Shown here piece after piece: positions 42,556 to 53,603 of a stretch of 64,000 bases of DNA. The first letter of the stretch is position 1, and each line of letters opens with the position of its first letter. The notes under the pieces are model-generated. The model saw only the letters and a program-made list of their open reading frames with translations. It had not been told where the DNA came from and ran no database searches. The stretch is from Lineus longissimus (taxonomy: Eukaryota; Nemertea; Pilidiophora; Heteronemertea; Lineidae), in the NCBI RefSeq assembly GCF_910592395.1, contig NC_088320.1, forward strand, positions 2,356,001-2,420,000. Reading direction: 5' to 3'. Made by a program: the position numbers and the translations under genes.

Positions 42556-45500
42556 TCACGCAGTGGCAATCTTATCTGAGGTGGCGATTTGTTGTGAATC
42601 TAGTTCTAACCGCAGCAGCCGGGCTCGCCCAAAGCAAGCGAGAGGAATGGCGACACCGACTGCACCGAGGAGAACCCAGTTGGTGATTCCAATGACTGAA
42701 AGCAATGAAAAAAACATTATAAGAAGTATCATAAGGTTACTAGCACACACAAAAGCATACTTTAACTTCTCTTCGAAGCGGTCAATGATTACATGCAACC
42801 GAGTCCCAATTGGGAGGCTAATACATATACAAACACGACATACCCGACATCCAGCCTGTACTGCGAGATGATCATTTCTGACATGATTTATGTATAGCTT
42901 ATACATGAGTTCTGACTGCTAGCTCTCTACTCACCGAATCCGGGAATAAAAGTTGCAATCAAAAACAAAATGGCGATCATTACAATGATGAGCTGACTGG
43001 CCGTCATGAGGAAGTTCTCGGGAACAGGGTAGGAGACTTCGCATAGGACGTCCACGGCCGCGGTGGTCAGGACATAGAGGCAGACTACTATAGATATGCT
43101 CGAGATATAGAGGGTAGCTGGAAAACAAATACTGGTATATATTTTGAGAAGTAATATCCTTTTGAATTGATTTCAACCAAAACGGAGGTTATTTTCTTTG
43201 CTTCGTCTTATTCCTCTTCGGGCTGCACCAGTTCAATACTCTGAAGAATACTATATTGGTGGGCCATCTTAATCTACCTCAAGAATAAGGTTGGTACGCT
43301 GAAGCCAAAGGTTTTACATCGTCTGTCCGCATGACCAACTACAGTATCAACAACGTCCTCCCCAAAAGTGGACTTGCTGGTGGGGCTTCACAGATGCACA
43401 AACGGAGTTTGGGAGTGGAGGTACAAGGCATGCAGGGCTTTCATTCGCGAATGTAACCTAGATTGGAGTGTGGCCACCCAATTTCTGATGAGCCATCCCG
43501 AGACCGAGCTTCTTTTTTTAGTAAACTTACCCGTAGAGTGAGGCGCAGTTCCCCAGCACTGGAGGGTAAACCATGTGACCATCCCTGCGGCGAGGATCAG
43601 CAGGAGAAGAAGGATGCGTTTGGTGTGTCGACGGAGACGACTCAAGACACTGAAGAGAGAGAAAATGTTGAATGAAGGGGAGGGCTATAGCCTCTGCTAT
43701 TGTTTTCTGGTCTTATCTAGTCAAGTCATTCTCACGTCAACTCGAGAATCGCAAAGAGAATACAAAGTCTATCTGGCCAACCGTGCGTTAAAAAAGACAA
43801 AACACTTATTCGTTGCGAACCTCAATCAATGGTGTTTTTTAACAACCTGCTGACTATTGAGAGGATTGGTTTTCATAATGAGAATCTGGGACAATTACTC
43901 TACTTTCCTCTACCACGGCCAACATTTTGCGACCTTTATAGATAAAAATTGGTGAAATCAACTTACTATCCTGAGCATATGCCCATTACGGCGCCAACAG
44001 TCAGACTGAAGAAGGAGATTAGACCAGCTTCTTTCTGGAAAGCCAAAAGAAGATTTCCACTCAATCGGTTATTGTCATCAAACCCCCCTAATAAAGAACT
44101 ACCCCGTGGTTGAATTATGAATTTATCATGGTGATGACCGGTCAGTTTGGATTTATACCCTGGGAAAGTAGTAGGTTCGAGTGAGATATTGGGAAAATGT
44201 TATGGCAGCTGATGTCTGAAGGAAAGCGGCTTAAAATCTATTAGTGGTGTGTATAGCCTAGTGTCCGAGCTACTGCTATGAGTATTACGTAAAAATACTG
44301 CTACTTTTGGGGGCTATCCAACCATGGCTACCTGTAGCATGTAATCAAGTGCTAGCGGATCCATTTATCTTTTGTTCATAGCACTCTGTGGCTCACCTGC
44401 GAGTAACCAAGGGGTCGTAGGTTCGGTTCCAGTAACGGTATCCACCCTGTTAAGCATCCATACGGAAGAGAGGCGACAATGCAAAAACACCAAAAGTCAC
44501 GATTTCTGAAATGAATATCGAATTGACACGCAAACACCAACTTAGCTCATGCGCGGTCACCGATTGGATGGGTGACCGGCCTATGACTAGCGCGTATCGT
44601 CCGGCAACATCATCCATCTACATGTAGGGTGGGTCAAGGCCGAGGTCATCCCGCGGGGATTTTCTTTCAAATGCGCACTCAGCCTCTTACCGGAACTCTT
44701 ACATGTAAAGGAGCAGGGGAGATTGGATGACTATTTTTGTCATGTTTACAATATATTCTGATACACGTGTTCCCTGAAGAAAAAAGCACAATGTTTTATA
44801 GCGCGAGATGAAAGTACGCGGAAACTTTTAATCCAGGCGTTTAATGAAAGCCGCTCTCTATCTTGTTAAATGGTGATGGATCTGTGTAAATAAACAATGG
44901 AATGATATTCATGGCCAAAAGAATGATCATTGACAGAGAATAGTGCCAATGGAATGCATGATGACAATCTAAAGGCAATACAAAACATTAGGTGCACTGA
45001 GACACGTACATTTGTATTGACAAATTATATAAAATATGAAAAGGACACAAACTGTCGGCCGACAACCTCAAATGAACTATTGGTTGCTAAGCTACGTTTT
45101 AGAATAAAGTATCGTTGTTATTTGTCCTGTCGCCAATAAAGGACTTTGTAATTACAAATGCCTGTCGCCTTTCCTGTACATATGAATAAAAATAAACGAT
45201 GCCGCTGTACTTTCATCACAAATGTCAACGTCGTTCATCGGTATATATATATATATATCAAAGTGTATTTATGTACTTGCAAAACATCAACTTCATTTTC
45301 AAATTCTTAATGAACCGCGTACCGGATGCAGCCGTTTGGCAAATATCGTTTCAAAGTACTTTGCGACGCAAGCACGTCCAAATGCACTGCACTGCGAGAT
45401 CGTAAGTCTGTAAGATGCCGCATCCTGAGATTCAGGTTTTTGGTACCCCTACCTCGTTAGAGAGGCGGAGTAAAACCATTGGTGCCAGGATGGTAAGATG

Positions 45501-47941
45501 GGGATTTTAGACTCTTACCATGTGATGGTATTGACATCTTATATATAAGATGTCAATACTATCATATAGGCATCCTCTTGCAAACAGGGCCTACAACACG
45601 ACTTCTCCTCACGCGATGAGGAAGTAAGTATGTATCGAGTGAAATGGCCTGATATTGTCAGGATGTCATACAGGGTACATGTACCTTATCATTTTTCGTA
45701 TACCGATCCTTGCGTTCAGTCTATCTCCGGCTGCAGACATTGTTGGCGGCAGGCGAGGTCTTGGAGGGAAGTAAACCAAGGTTAAGATGAATATGAGGAC
45801 AGCTAAAACCATCTCTGCAACACAAATGATAATTAGATGTAGAACGAGACGACTGAGAGAAGAAACACCTGTTTCTTTATAGCAATCTTCTGATATTGGA
45901 TATTGGATAACTGCGCTGTTTGTTTGTGAGAGATCATTCTCATAAACGCCGCCTTAGGGGCGGGAATGCGAAGGTATTCTTTGGGATGGGGGGACGTTAA
46001 ATTTACCTTAAGAGCCAGTGGCCATAATGGATTCTAAAACTTGCAATTCGAATGAACATAAGTTTTTGTTAAAGAGCTGTAATTGTTATGTATGAAGTGT
46101 CACTTACGAGAAAAAAGAAAAATGTTGATATCCATGTAAAGGTCGTGTCGGTTGTGAACTTCAGCTTAAGGAAGGAATAATTGAAATAATGATAACGTAA
46201 CGTAGAATGCGCATGCTGTAGTTAGAAAGGAAGCGAAAGAGCATGGCCCAAGTAACCGTGCACATTTTGGCAAAGGGATTCTCTAAGTACCAGTATATAC
46301 ACACTGAAATAAGTGATTACATGCAACTGGTTTTTTAAAAATCGTTGATGTCAGTTAACTGGTTTAATCCAATTTGACTAGTTTTTAACAAAAATAGGTA
46401 CGTTTGTATCATACTGCTGTTATGCTCTCGTGACAATTTAATACCCCAAGTGGCAGGATTTATAGTATCTTTAAATTTAAATCGCCAACATCTACAGAGT
46501 AATACGCCTTGTAATCCTCAGTTACATTTTCATTTAAGGAAATCGTTAGCAAGGTGGGGCTTGTCATTAGTAGAAAGTGCTCGTGTATTCATTGTAGAAC
46601 ATTGCTATCTTTAAAATACATTGCATTTCCGGTGGTTAATCTTTGCTTTGAAAACAAAAGCTTGTTTTCTTGAAAAATGCCTTGGAATTCTTGACAAATA
46701 TTTGATGTAATCGACAATACCTGAAGGAAGATCATGACCCAGCTGAATGCATTCAAAGTTGCTCCTGGAAAAAACAGTTGGCTTTTGAATTTGCTAGTAT
46801 TAATTCAGAATTTGATAGCCCATCACCCAGCAATTCTACGAAAGTCCAGCTTCGTCAGGGAAACTTTTAAACTTGAATATGACATAAGAAAGGAAGATTA
46901 TGTTTTTGATAACGAATGGACCGCCTAAGGAAACTATTATCTAATCAACGACTTTTAAGTTAAAAGTGAAAGCTAAATGAATCACAGTAAACGCCGTGCA
47001 ACCTCACAAGATAAGTCCTCACCTGTATTGTTTTAGGAGTTCGTCCGTGCAATTGTCAGGTGTCACAACAGTTTTGAGGTGATCACGAACAACCTGGGGA
47101 CCTACACGAAAGAGAAAATTGATGACTGTGATCAATGTAATGTTTACTGAGTATAATTATGTGTGGTTCATCTCTAAAAACCTCCTCCGATCGACAGGAA
47201 GAGCAGGAAACATGTTTTTCTTTTCTGTTCCCTCGGTACCGATGAGCCCACTTCCAATTGGGCATTGATGTCAGGGTGGCTTGGTATCTGGCAAGGCCCT
47301 GGGAAAGGATGTTCAAGATTTAAGATAAAGGCTTTGTTGTGTTTGCCGAAATGCCTGTGGGAAACTAACCTTTAAAGTAAGCACTTAACCGGTAGTTACT
47401 TCGTGTTATCATGGTTTTTGATTCGTTCATCATACACGACAGCCGGACCTGGCGCGACTGCAACTGAGACTGGTCCGAATAAAGACATGGCGTTTCGTAT
47501 TTGTTGTCAATTAGTATGACTTCCGGCATGACTATAATCGCCACTTAGGTCTTCGAACAAGTGTAATCTTCCACCCGGCCTGACCCCTTCCTTTGCCGTT
47601 TACTCGGCCGAGGGAGTTCTAGAGACTTACCAATAACAGAACTAGCCGCTTGGCCAAGAGGCGCCGTGAGTGTGATCAGCGCTGTAGCTAGGACCCGTTC
47701 CTCGGTGGGGAACCATTGGGCAACAAGGCTTGCCCCGAGAGTGCCTTGGATGGCTACACTTAAACTCGTAACTGCTTGTCCAACAAAGAGCAACCTGAAG
47801 TGGAACCATATCGTTGGAAATCGACTATCATATTCGAATTTCCACTGTTCGTATTACCTCAGCTTTCTTGCACTGAACCTGGCCGACTGTTGCAATGAAT
47901 CTGACCGACTATGGCGACAAACCAAACCGACTATTTTCATT

Positions 47942-47978
<37 letters not shown>

Positions 47979-50088
47979 TAAAGCGCCTTTCCAGGTCACC
48001 CTGCTCAAAGCCTACCTCCTCCATTTTTTGAAGTGAAGATTGAACAAGTGTGTTTTAAGTACAATTCTTTCTGAATTTTGTTAGATATGAGGTCGGAGCT
48101 TCATCCGAACATGGCCACGGAATCTAGTATATTCCGTGGCTGTTTGACAGAACGTAACTTTGGACTTACCACCAAAAATCTATATTAATGTAGGTACCAC
48201 ATCTAAATAGTCCTCCTAAAGCCATAGCAGCTGTCCCGACTAACATTGGGGCCCGCAATCCTAGAAACGACAATAACCGCGCAGTAAAGGTCTGGAAGCT
48301 GATGCGTTCTCGAGAGTTTTCATGAAACCATGCAAAACTAATCGCAACCTTGAAATGCAAATTGCCATTACAAGTCCTTTTCAAACTCAAAGATAAACTA
48401 TTAAAATGTTCTTCCTGTCCTATTACCAGTTAATATCCAATGCAGGTGCGACAGATTTTTCATGTTCCGCCTGAGCAAATATTTCCATCCGATAGGCCTA
48501 CCTGTACCTGGCTACGCCGAAATCGATTCAGTGAGAAGCCAATTCCGTAGGGCAAATTTGAGCATCGTTTCGAACATGTTGAGGCAGTAGCTGAAACTTT
48601 AGCAGGATTTCCCTTCATTTATTGTCAGTTCATTGCCTTGTTCATAGGCCTCCTCCCAAAACAAGTAGTAGGAGAGGTGGTCATGTTCACGACTTGACCA
48701 CCATCACCCACACTTACGATGAAGCCATCGGTCTTAGAAATAGAGGCTTTGAGCCTACCGGGGTGCCGAAAACCAGCAAAAACAGTGCATCATATCAAGG
48801 CATCATATGAGCAGAGCCGTATCAGTCCTGGTGTCATGGCCAGAGAATCCGCACCAGCCAGTTATCCAGTGGGCGTAGCCTGAGGGCAGATACAGGTTTG
48901 AGCCGTGACACAAGGGACTGATCTACCCGTAACTACATAACGCTCTGCCATCAGTACATCCCCTCCCGCCCTCCGAGAACAAAGTATGGCCTTGCGTTGT
49001 TGGAGGATATTAAGAAACTGCTTTACTCGGCCACTCACCGTGTTTCTGCAAAAGCCAGTTGTATATCGGGAACATGGGGATGAACCCAGCCAAGCCCAGA
49101 GAGGACATGGCAGCCACATGTGCATCGGTAAAGTTGAAGACGAACTCCAAAGAGTTCGCTATCGGTCCCCAAGTAGAAAACGCCAGCCCTATCCAAAAGT
49201 TTGCCACTGAGAAAACAAAGATGATATACCTGAAGAAAAATCACGTTAGTTTACTATAATACAATAATCTAAAGATATAATGAACCCGTGGGCTTTAACC
49301 GACCCGGCTTTCAGTTTTCCTGTAACATAATCGTATTGGCATTACCTTGTTGAGTCTTTATGTGTAGCTGTATTCCAGGAGAGATGCCACTGATCTTCTT
49401 GAAGAGGTTTATATTCCTCATTAACCGGAGTCCGAAATTTGGGCTAGTTTCAGCCCCCGAGTAATTTAACTGTCCTACGATCTAAGACAATCTCAACTTG
49501 ACATGATTCATTTCAAAGACTTTGCCGTCTTTGGACTTACCAACGCACTTTGAACTTCTTCAATAATGGTGGTTTAGTTGACTCTGTTGACGGTAGAGAA
49601 TCTACGCTACCATCCTCTTCCTTCAAGACGACATATTTGATATTGCTGCTCGTTCTACGCTCACGTGGCCCGCCATCTTGAATGTTGGCGAGGTTGACAT
49701 TCCCAGCAGATGCTTGATACCAGTCAAGGGTGGAGCGACGCGAACTTGATCTCGCACATGGCCCCTCGTCGCCTACAAAACTGCCGCTACGGGGCGCTGT
49801 AGTTACATCCAGGCTCTCAGTTTGCAATGTGATGTCACCCTTATGCGAGTATCCATTGTTTATAATCCCTTCTAAGATTTCATCTGAGTCTTTAAGAGTA
49901 TTTCTTTGGGTTGAGGAAGATTCGATGCCGAAAGTTCCAAAGGAAGCAACATGATTTGTATTCAATAGTTTTGAATTTGGTGTTTTAGGTGTCGAATCAT
50001 TCAAATTGGCGGTTACATTCGCAACGCCCGCTTCAGTGGCCTTGACATTCTGGTTAGCAGGAAGAAGCGTCTTATTGTCTGCATCCAT
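42556..50088 (-). CDS. SLC49A4: SLC49A4 (DIRC2)-like major facilitator transporter, model incomplete
   Basis: SLC49A4 is a lysosomal MFS transporter of the FLVCR family. Exons resolved, in transcript order: 50088-49541, 49229-49039, 48260-48170, 47794-47631, 47101-47023, 45814-45704, 44034-43967, 43649-43531, 43117-42935 and 42695-42556. The long first exon gives a hydrophilic 182-residue tail (human tail is much shorter) starting MDADNKTLLP. Transporter motifs: FSTWGPIANS in helix 1, GLAGFIPMFPIYNWLLQKHG, WFPTEERVLATALI, YFPPRPRLPPT, EAGLISFFSLTVGAVMG, TWFTLQCWGTAPHSTATLYI and EVSYPVPENF, all matching DIRC2 in order. Exons at 47023 and 45814 do not join in phase, and the segment matching about 45 residues between 45704 and 44034 was not found, so at least two exons are missing from the model or from the gene. 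Confidence 0.82.
44390..44450 (+). repeat. tRNA-like box A/box B pair
   Basis: GTGGCTCACCTGCGAGTAACC followed 15 bases later by GGTTCGGTTCC resembles a tRNA-type internal promoter, but no tRNA fold closes. Possibly a SINE head in an SLC49A4 intron. Confidence 0.25.
45242..45258 (+). repeat. AT dinucleotide repeat
   Basis: (TA)n run in an SLC49A4 intron. Confidence 0.7.
45523..45564. repeat. 42-bp loopless near-perfect palindrome
   Basis: TGATGGTATTGACATCTTATA is followed directly by its reverse complement with one mismatch (20 of 21 pairs). There is no loop, so it would extrude as a cruciform or form a tight RNA hairpin. It lies in an SLC49A4 intron. Confidence 0.8.
47945..48020 (-). mobile_element. 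LINE/SINE 3' tail with 30-base poly(A) run (plus strand)
   Basis: Thirty uninterrupted A's (47945-47974) are followed by TTTGTAAAGCGCCTTTCC. Read on the minus strand this is GGAAAGGCGCTTTACAAA followed by poly(T). The GGCGCTTTACAAA word resembles 3' ends of CR1/L2-type LINEs and their SINEs, but the homopolymer composition is unusual for them. It lies in the SLC49A4 intron between exons at 47631-47794 and 48170-48260. Confidence 0.35.
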
Positions 50089-51102
50089 CTTTAGTTTTTC
50101 TGGTAGAGTTCTTCTTTCGACCGCTTCCAGGCAAGACGCCTACTCTGCTTTCAAGCAGACACTCCCATCAACAGCCTTCACCTGAAAATATTCAAAACCA
50201 CCGAACAAAATCCTTAAAATCTTTCTCACAAGATCGAAATGTACACACAATAATGTACTTTTGCGAATCGTTGGCGTAGTGAAAGCTTTTTTGATAGGAA
50301 AATTACATCAAGTCGCACTACTTTATTATAGTTATTCAAAATTTCGTCGAATTGGTGCCAACATTTCAATTAGTTGTACTGCCGTCCTCTACTAAATGCA
50401 GCAAAACAAATTAACATGAAACTTTTCAGTAAAGATCAAAGAAAGGTGCGAATGATAGCTGCAATCCTAGGCACAAAGAAACCTCCGCAGGTGATTTCGT
50501 ATCAAAGTCACGCAGGGAAATTCAAAGAAAACATTTAAGAAGAAGAGCCTTTTAATCAATGTGACATTGCATATGACTTTGATGCGATCATCAGATTTTT
50601 GTGTTTGTGCTTTGTTTAATCACTCAGAGAGCTATTCTGTGAGAAATTTCAGCATAAACAAAAAGTAGTCGCTGGTTTTTCATAAAAAGTAGATCGATAA
50701 CAGTTTCAAAGTTCTGCAAAAATCACAATTTGCTCCGAGCCTTTCAACATTTTTCTCTATAAAACCGAAAAAGAAGGATGCACTCAGTTATGGACTAATG
50801 ACTACAGTTTAACGATGCGTTGTATAGTATATCACCGATGGCGATAGAGAAAGGATGATGTGATTTAAATGGCTCTCGGTTTCAATCACACACTGATTCA
50901 AAGGTACATCCCGCCCAACCCTAGGAGGGCCTTAGCTTTCATGTCTTAGATTGACTGATGGAGTAATATCATCGAACAAGACCTATCGTTGTCACCTTTG
51001 GACTACTCATCGAAGCTTAATTGACGTGTTTGACAGACAGATGTCATCAAATGTCAATGACACATTGGCGCCACTCAAGATCTTGCTTAAATCGATATAA
51101 AT

Positions 51103-51465
51103 TCATGTGTATTTAACCAGTTTGAACTTGGAGTTCCCAGTTCTTGAATTCAACACTTTCCTCAGTCGAGCAATCGTTTTAAGACTTCCTGTCACATCAA
51201 CTAACCAGAAGCCCTCAATCCTATATTCTACAGAACTGAGGCCAATATCATTGTCTGTTGCTGCTAACGTGATATGTCCCATCACACCATGCAGGCCAGT
51301 GCTAGAAATAACCTGATAGCTCACAAGTCCAACTATGGTGGATCCCGCCCAATAAAAAGTCCACAAATTTAGATGGGGCAAAAAGGATAGAGCTTGCATC
51401 TGATGGATGTATTGAGAAACACAATTCTGCCTACTATGCCATGTTTCCCAAAACCCTGCTGACAA
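51103..51465 (-). CDS. Unrecognised 120-codon open frame
   Basis: The frame encodes a mixed hydrophobic/charged protein containing GHITLAATDNDIGLSSVEYR and LKTIARLRKVLNSRTG. I do not recognise a family. No neighbouring exon joins it clearly, codon composition is not distinctive and its start codon context is weak. It could be a real single-exon small protein, an exon of an unseen gene or chance; chance is a serious possibility. Confidence 0.2.
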   Translation of the reverse strand: MSAGFWETWHSRQNCVSQYIHQMQALSFLPHLNLWTFYWAGSTIVGLVSYQVISSTGLHGVMGHITLAATDNDIGLSSVEYRIEGFWLVDVTGSLKTIARLRKVLNSRTGNSKFKLVKYT

Positions 51466-52197
51466 GATAAGCCGGCTATCCAGTGTCAGTGCAGTGACGG
51501 TGTTTTAAGAGCTTCAAATAATATCAAAGTAATTGCCGTGTTGCAATAAATTAGACACAAATGGGCTTTAAAACAGTCACGTAGGATCTATCAAATGATG
51601 AAATTCAACAAGAATGTTCTATAAATAATGAAAAATTGAATTGTAGGCCTATAAAAGATAACCTACCGTTACCCTGTGATCTCCGAGCAGAACAGCGAGT
51701 ACCAGATTTAGTGGGTCATACGATCATTGGGGACAGATTAGGGGAAATATGTCAACACGGTCAAGGGGCGGTAAAGGTAAAGACCATCTTATTTCTTCGT
51801 AATAATCTTATTGTATGCAAACAAATTAGAAAGAAGAGTCACCAGCCAAAAGAAAGATCTCTGCGATATGTAGTGGTAAAATCTGCGTTTTTACAAAATA
51901 CGTTCAGTGTAGGATTTTGGATACCGTTTTAATACCATTTTCTGGGTGAGATGTTTCCTTGAAGGAGATCGTCCTTGTCATCGACCTCATGTCTCTCATG
52001 AAGAAACCAGAATAATGTGTCGAAAGGTCTTACTGTAACACTATTATTTCAAAAACATGTCAAAGATAAAACAAATTTGGACACCTTTTATGGTTTAAAA
52101 TATAATTCAGTCAAACCATTCCCGTGGAATAGCCTTCTAAATTTCTCAAGACCTGACAACTCCATGAACTATCCAGTTGGAAAGGTTCATCGAAATA

Positions 52198-52230
52198 CAG
52201 TGGAACCCCGGTAACACGGCCAGTCATGGA
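52198..52230 (+). mobile_element. Isolated pogo/Tigger-like terminus
   Basis: CAGTGGAACCCCGGTAACAC, preceded by TA, is identical over 20 bases to the left end of the element in RHEB intron 1. Sequence beyond about 52,225 has no similarity, and no matching right end is nearby. Confidence 0.6.
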
Positions 52231-53099
52231 TTTTTTTCACAAGTTCAAAATTCTGAACAATTTTCATAGCCAAACAGTTTTTGGGACTGATGATGTTTTA
52301 TCAAATCGGCCCGGCATATTTGCAGCAGGTCTATTGTATACACCACCTTACCTTACGTGTAATTCGCAGATCTGCACCATCATTTTGCTTCACCCTGTCG
52401 GATAACTAGATGAAATCTTAACTACGTCCCTCGCCATCTCGAGATCTGCAACAAACAGCATGCCCTGCAGTATATAATGTTAAAGATAAGATACTCGCTG
52501 CATCGCACTCAACATTACAGCCAATTTGTCCAAATTTGCAAATTGACTCTTTTTACTGAGAGTCACATTTCTGAGAGGTGGAGAATCGGGGTAATGCACT
52601 GGATGCTCAGTTATTGTGACTCTTATTTTGGTAATGATGATACTACCCTGCTATCTTGGTAAGCTGAATTACTCATTTTTATTGACCTAAAATTCCATTA
52701 CTGTTCCCCTTTTCGGAAACAACCATGCACATAGTGTCACGGATGTAGAGCAGATCCGTGATAGTGGGGACACATCCAGTCGACTTCGTGAAATTCACTC
52801 TGTCTTACCCGGTTCTTGCCCATTGTTTTTTCTATTAACTTTCAACATGAAACTCGAGGCCAGTGCCTGATACTCTTGGCACTTGTCATGTGCTGTCCCC
52901 ACAGGCCGAGACATAAATAGGGTCAATTTGCAAAATTGACCACGTTGCCCGAAGTCTCTTTTTATACTGATAAGTACTAATGATGCATTTATTGTCAAGG
53001 ATCCTCTGGTTCCCGCCCACTTTCTGTACCGCAAGGGCGTAAAACCAGATTGATAGCATTCTTGCCACTGGTGAATGCACTGATTTCAGTTTTCTTACA

Positions 53100-53220
53100 A
53101 GGTAGAGTGTCATCTTGGGGAAATCAAGTCCGAGGAGACTTTTAAGGGATATTTGAAAACATGGCTATTGAGAACATGTTTCCGGCGCTTTGAGCAAAAT
53201 GTTGGGAAGCTATGTAGATA
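53100..53220 (+). mobile_element. Probable CR1/L2-type LINE 3' fragment
   Basis: Around 53,137 a frame reads ETFKGYLKTWLLRT, similar to the LK-x-HLF ending of reverse transcriptase ORFs in CR1/L2/Jockey-type LINEs. It is followed by CGGCGCTTTGAGCA, like the 3' untranslated end of the same group. The fragment is too short to classify firmly. Confidence 0.35.
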
Positions 53221-53590
53221 ATGAACTCTATCAATATTGATCCAAATAAACTATTACATGTAGCTGTACTCATGTCATCTGTATAATAACTTGATCTTAA
53301 AGTGCACAACATTTCTCGATAGCTTCATACGCAAGCCACTGGGTACCATTGTTTTTCAAAGCATAGGAAGAATTCCGATATTTCCACATTCAGAACATCA
53401 AAAGTACAATATTGGATCAACTCAGTAAATTGTTACATGTAGATTGTAGTTTAACATGGTTAACAATTGAGATCGTTTCGCCATTGACTTCTAAATGCAT
53501 AGAAGTCCGTGGTTTCACCTGCGTGTACGTGCTACCGAGTCCCACATACCCATTATACTGTCCACCTCAACAAGATACCCGAAACTAGTA

Positions 53591-53603
53591 CCCCCCCCCC
53601 CCC
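53591..53603 (+). repeat. C homopolymer
   Basis: Run of 13 C's, a simple repeat. Confidence 0.8.
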
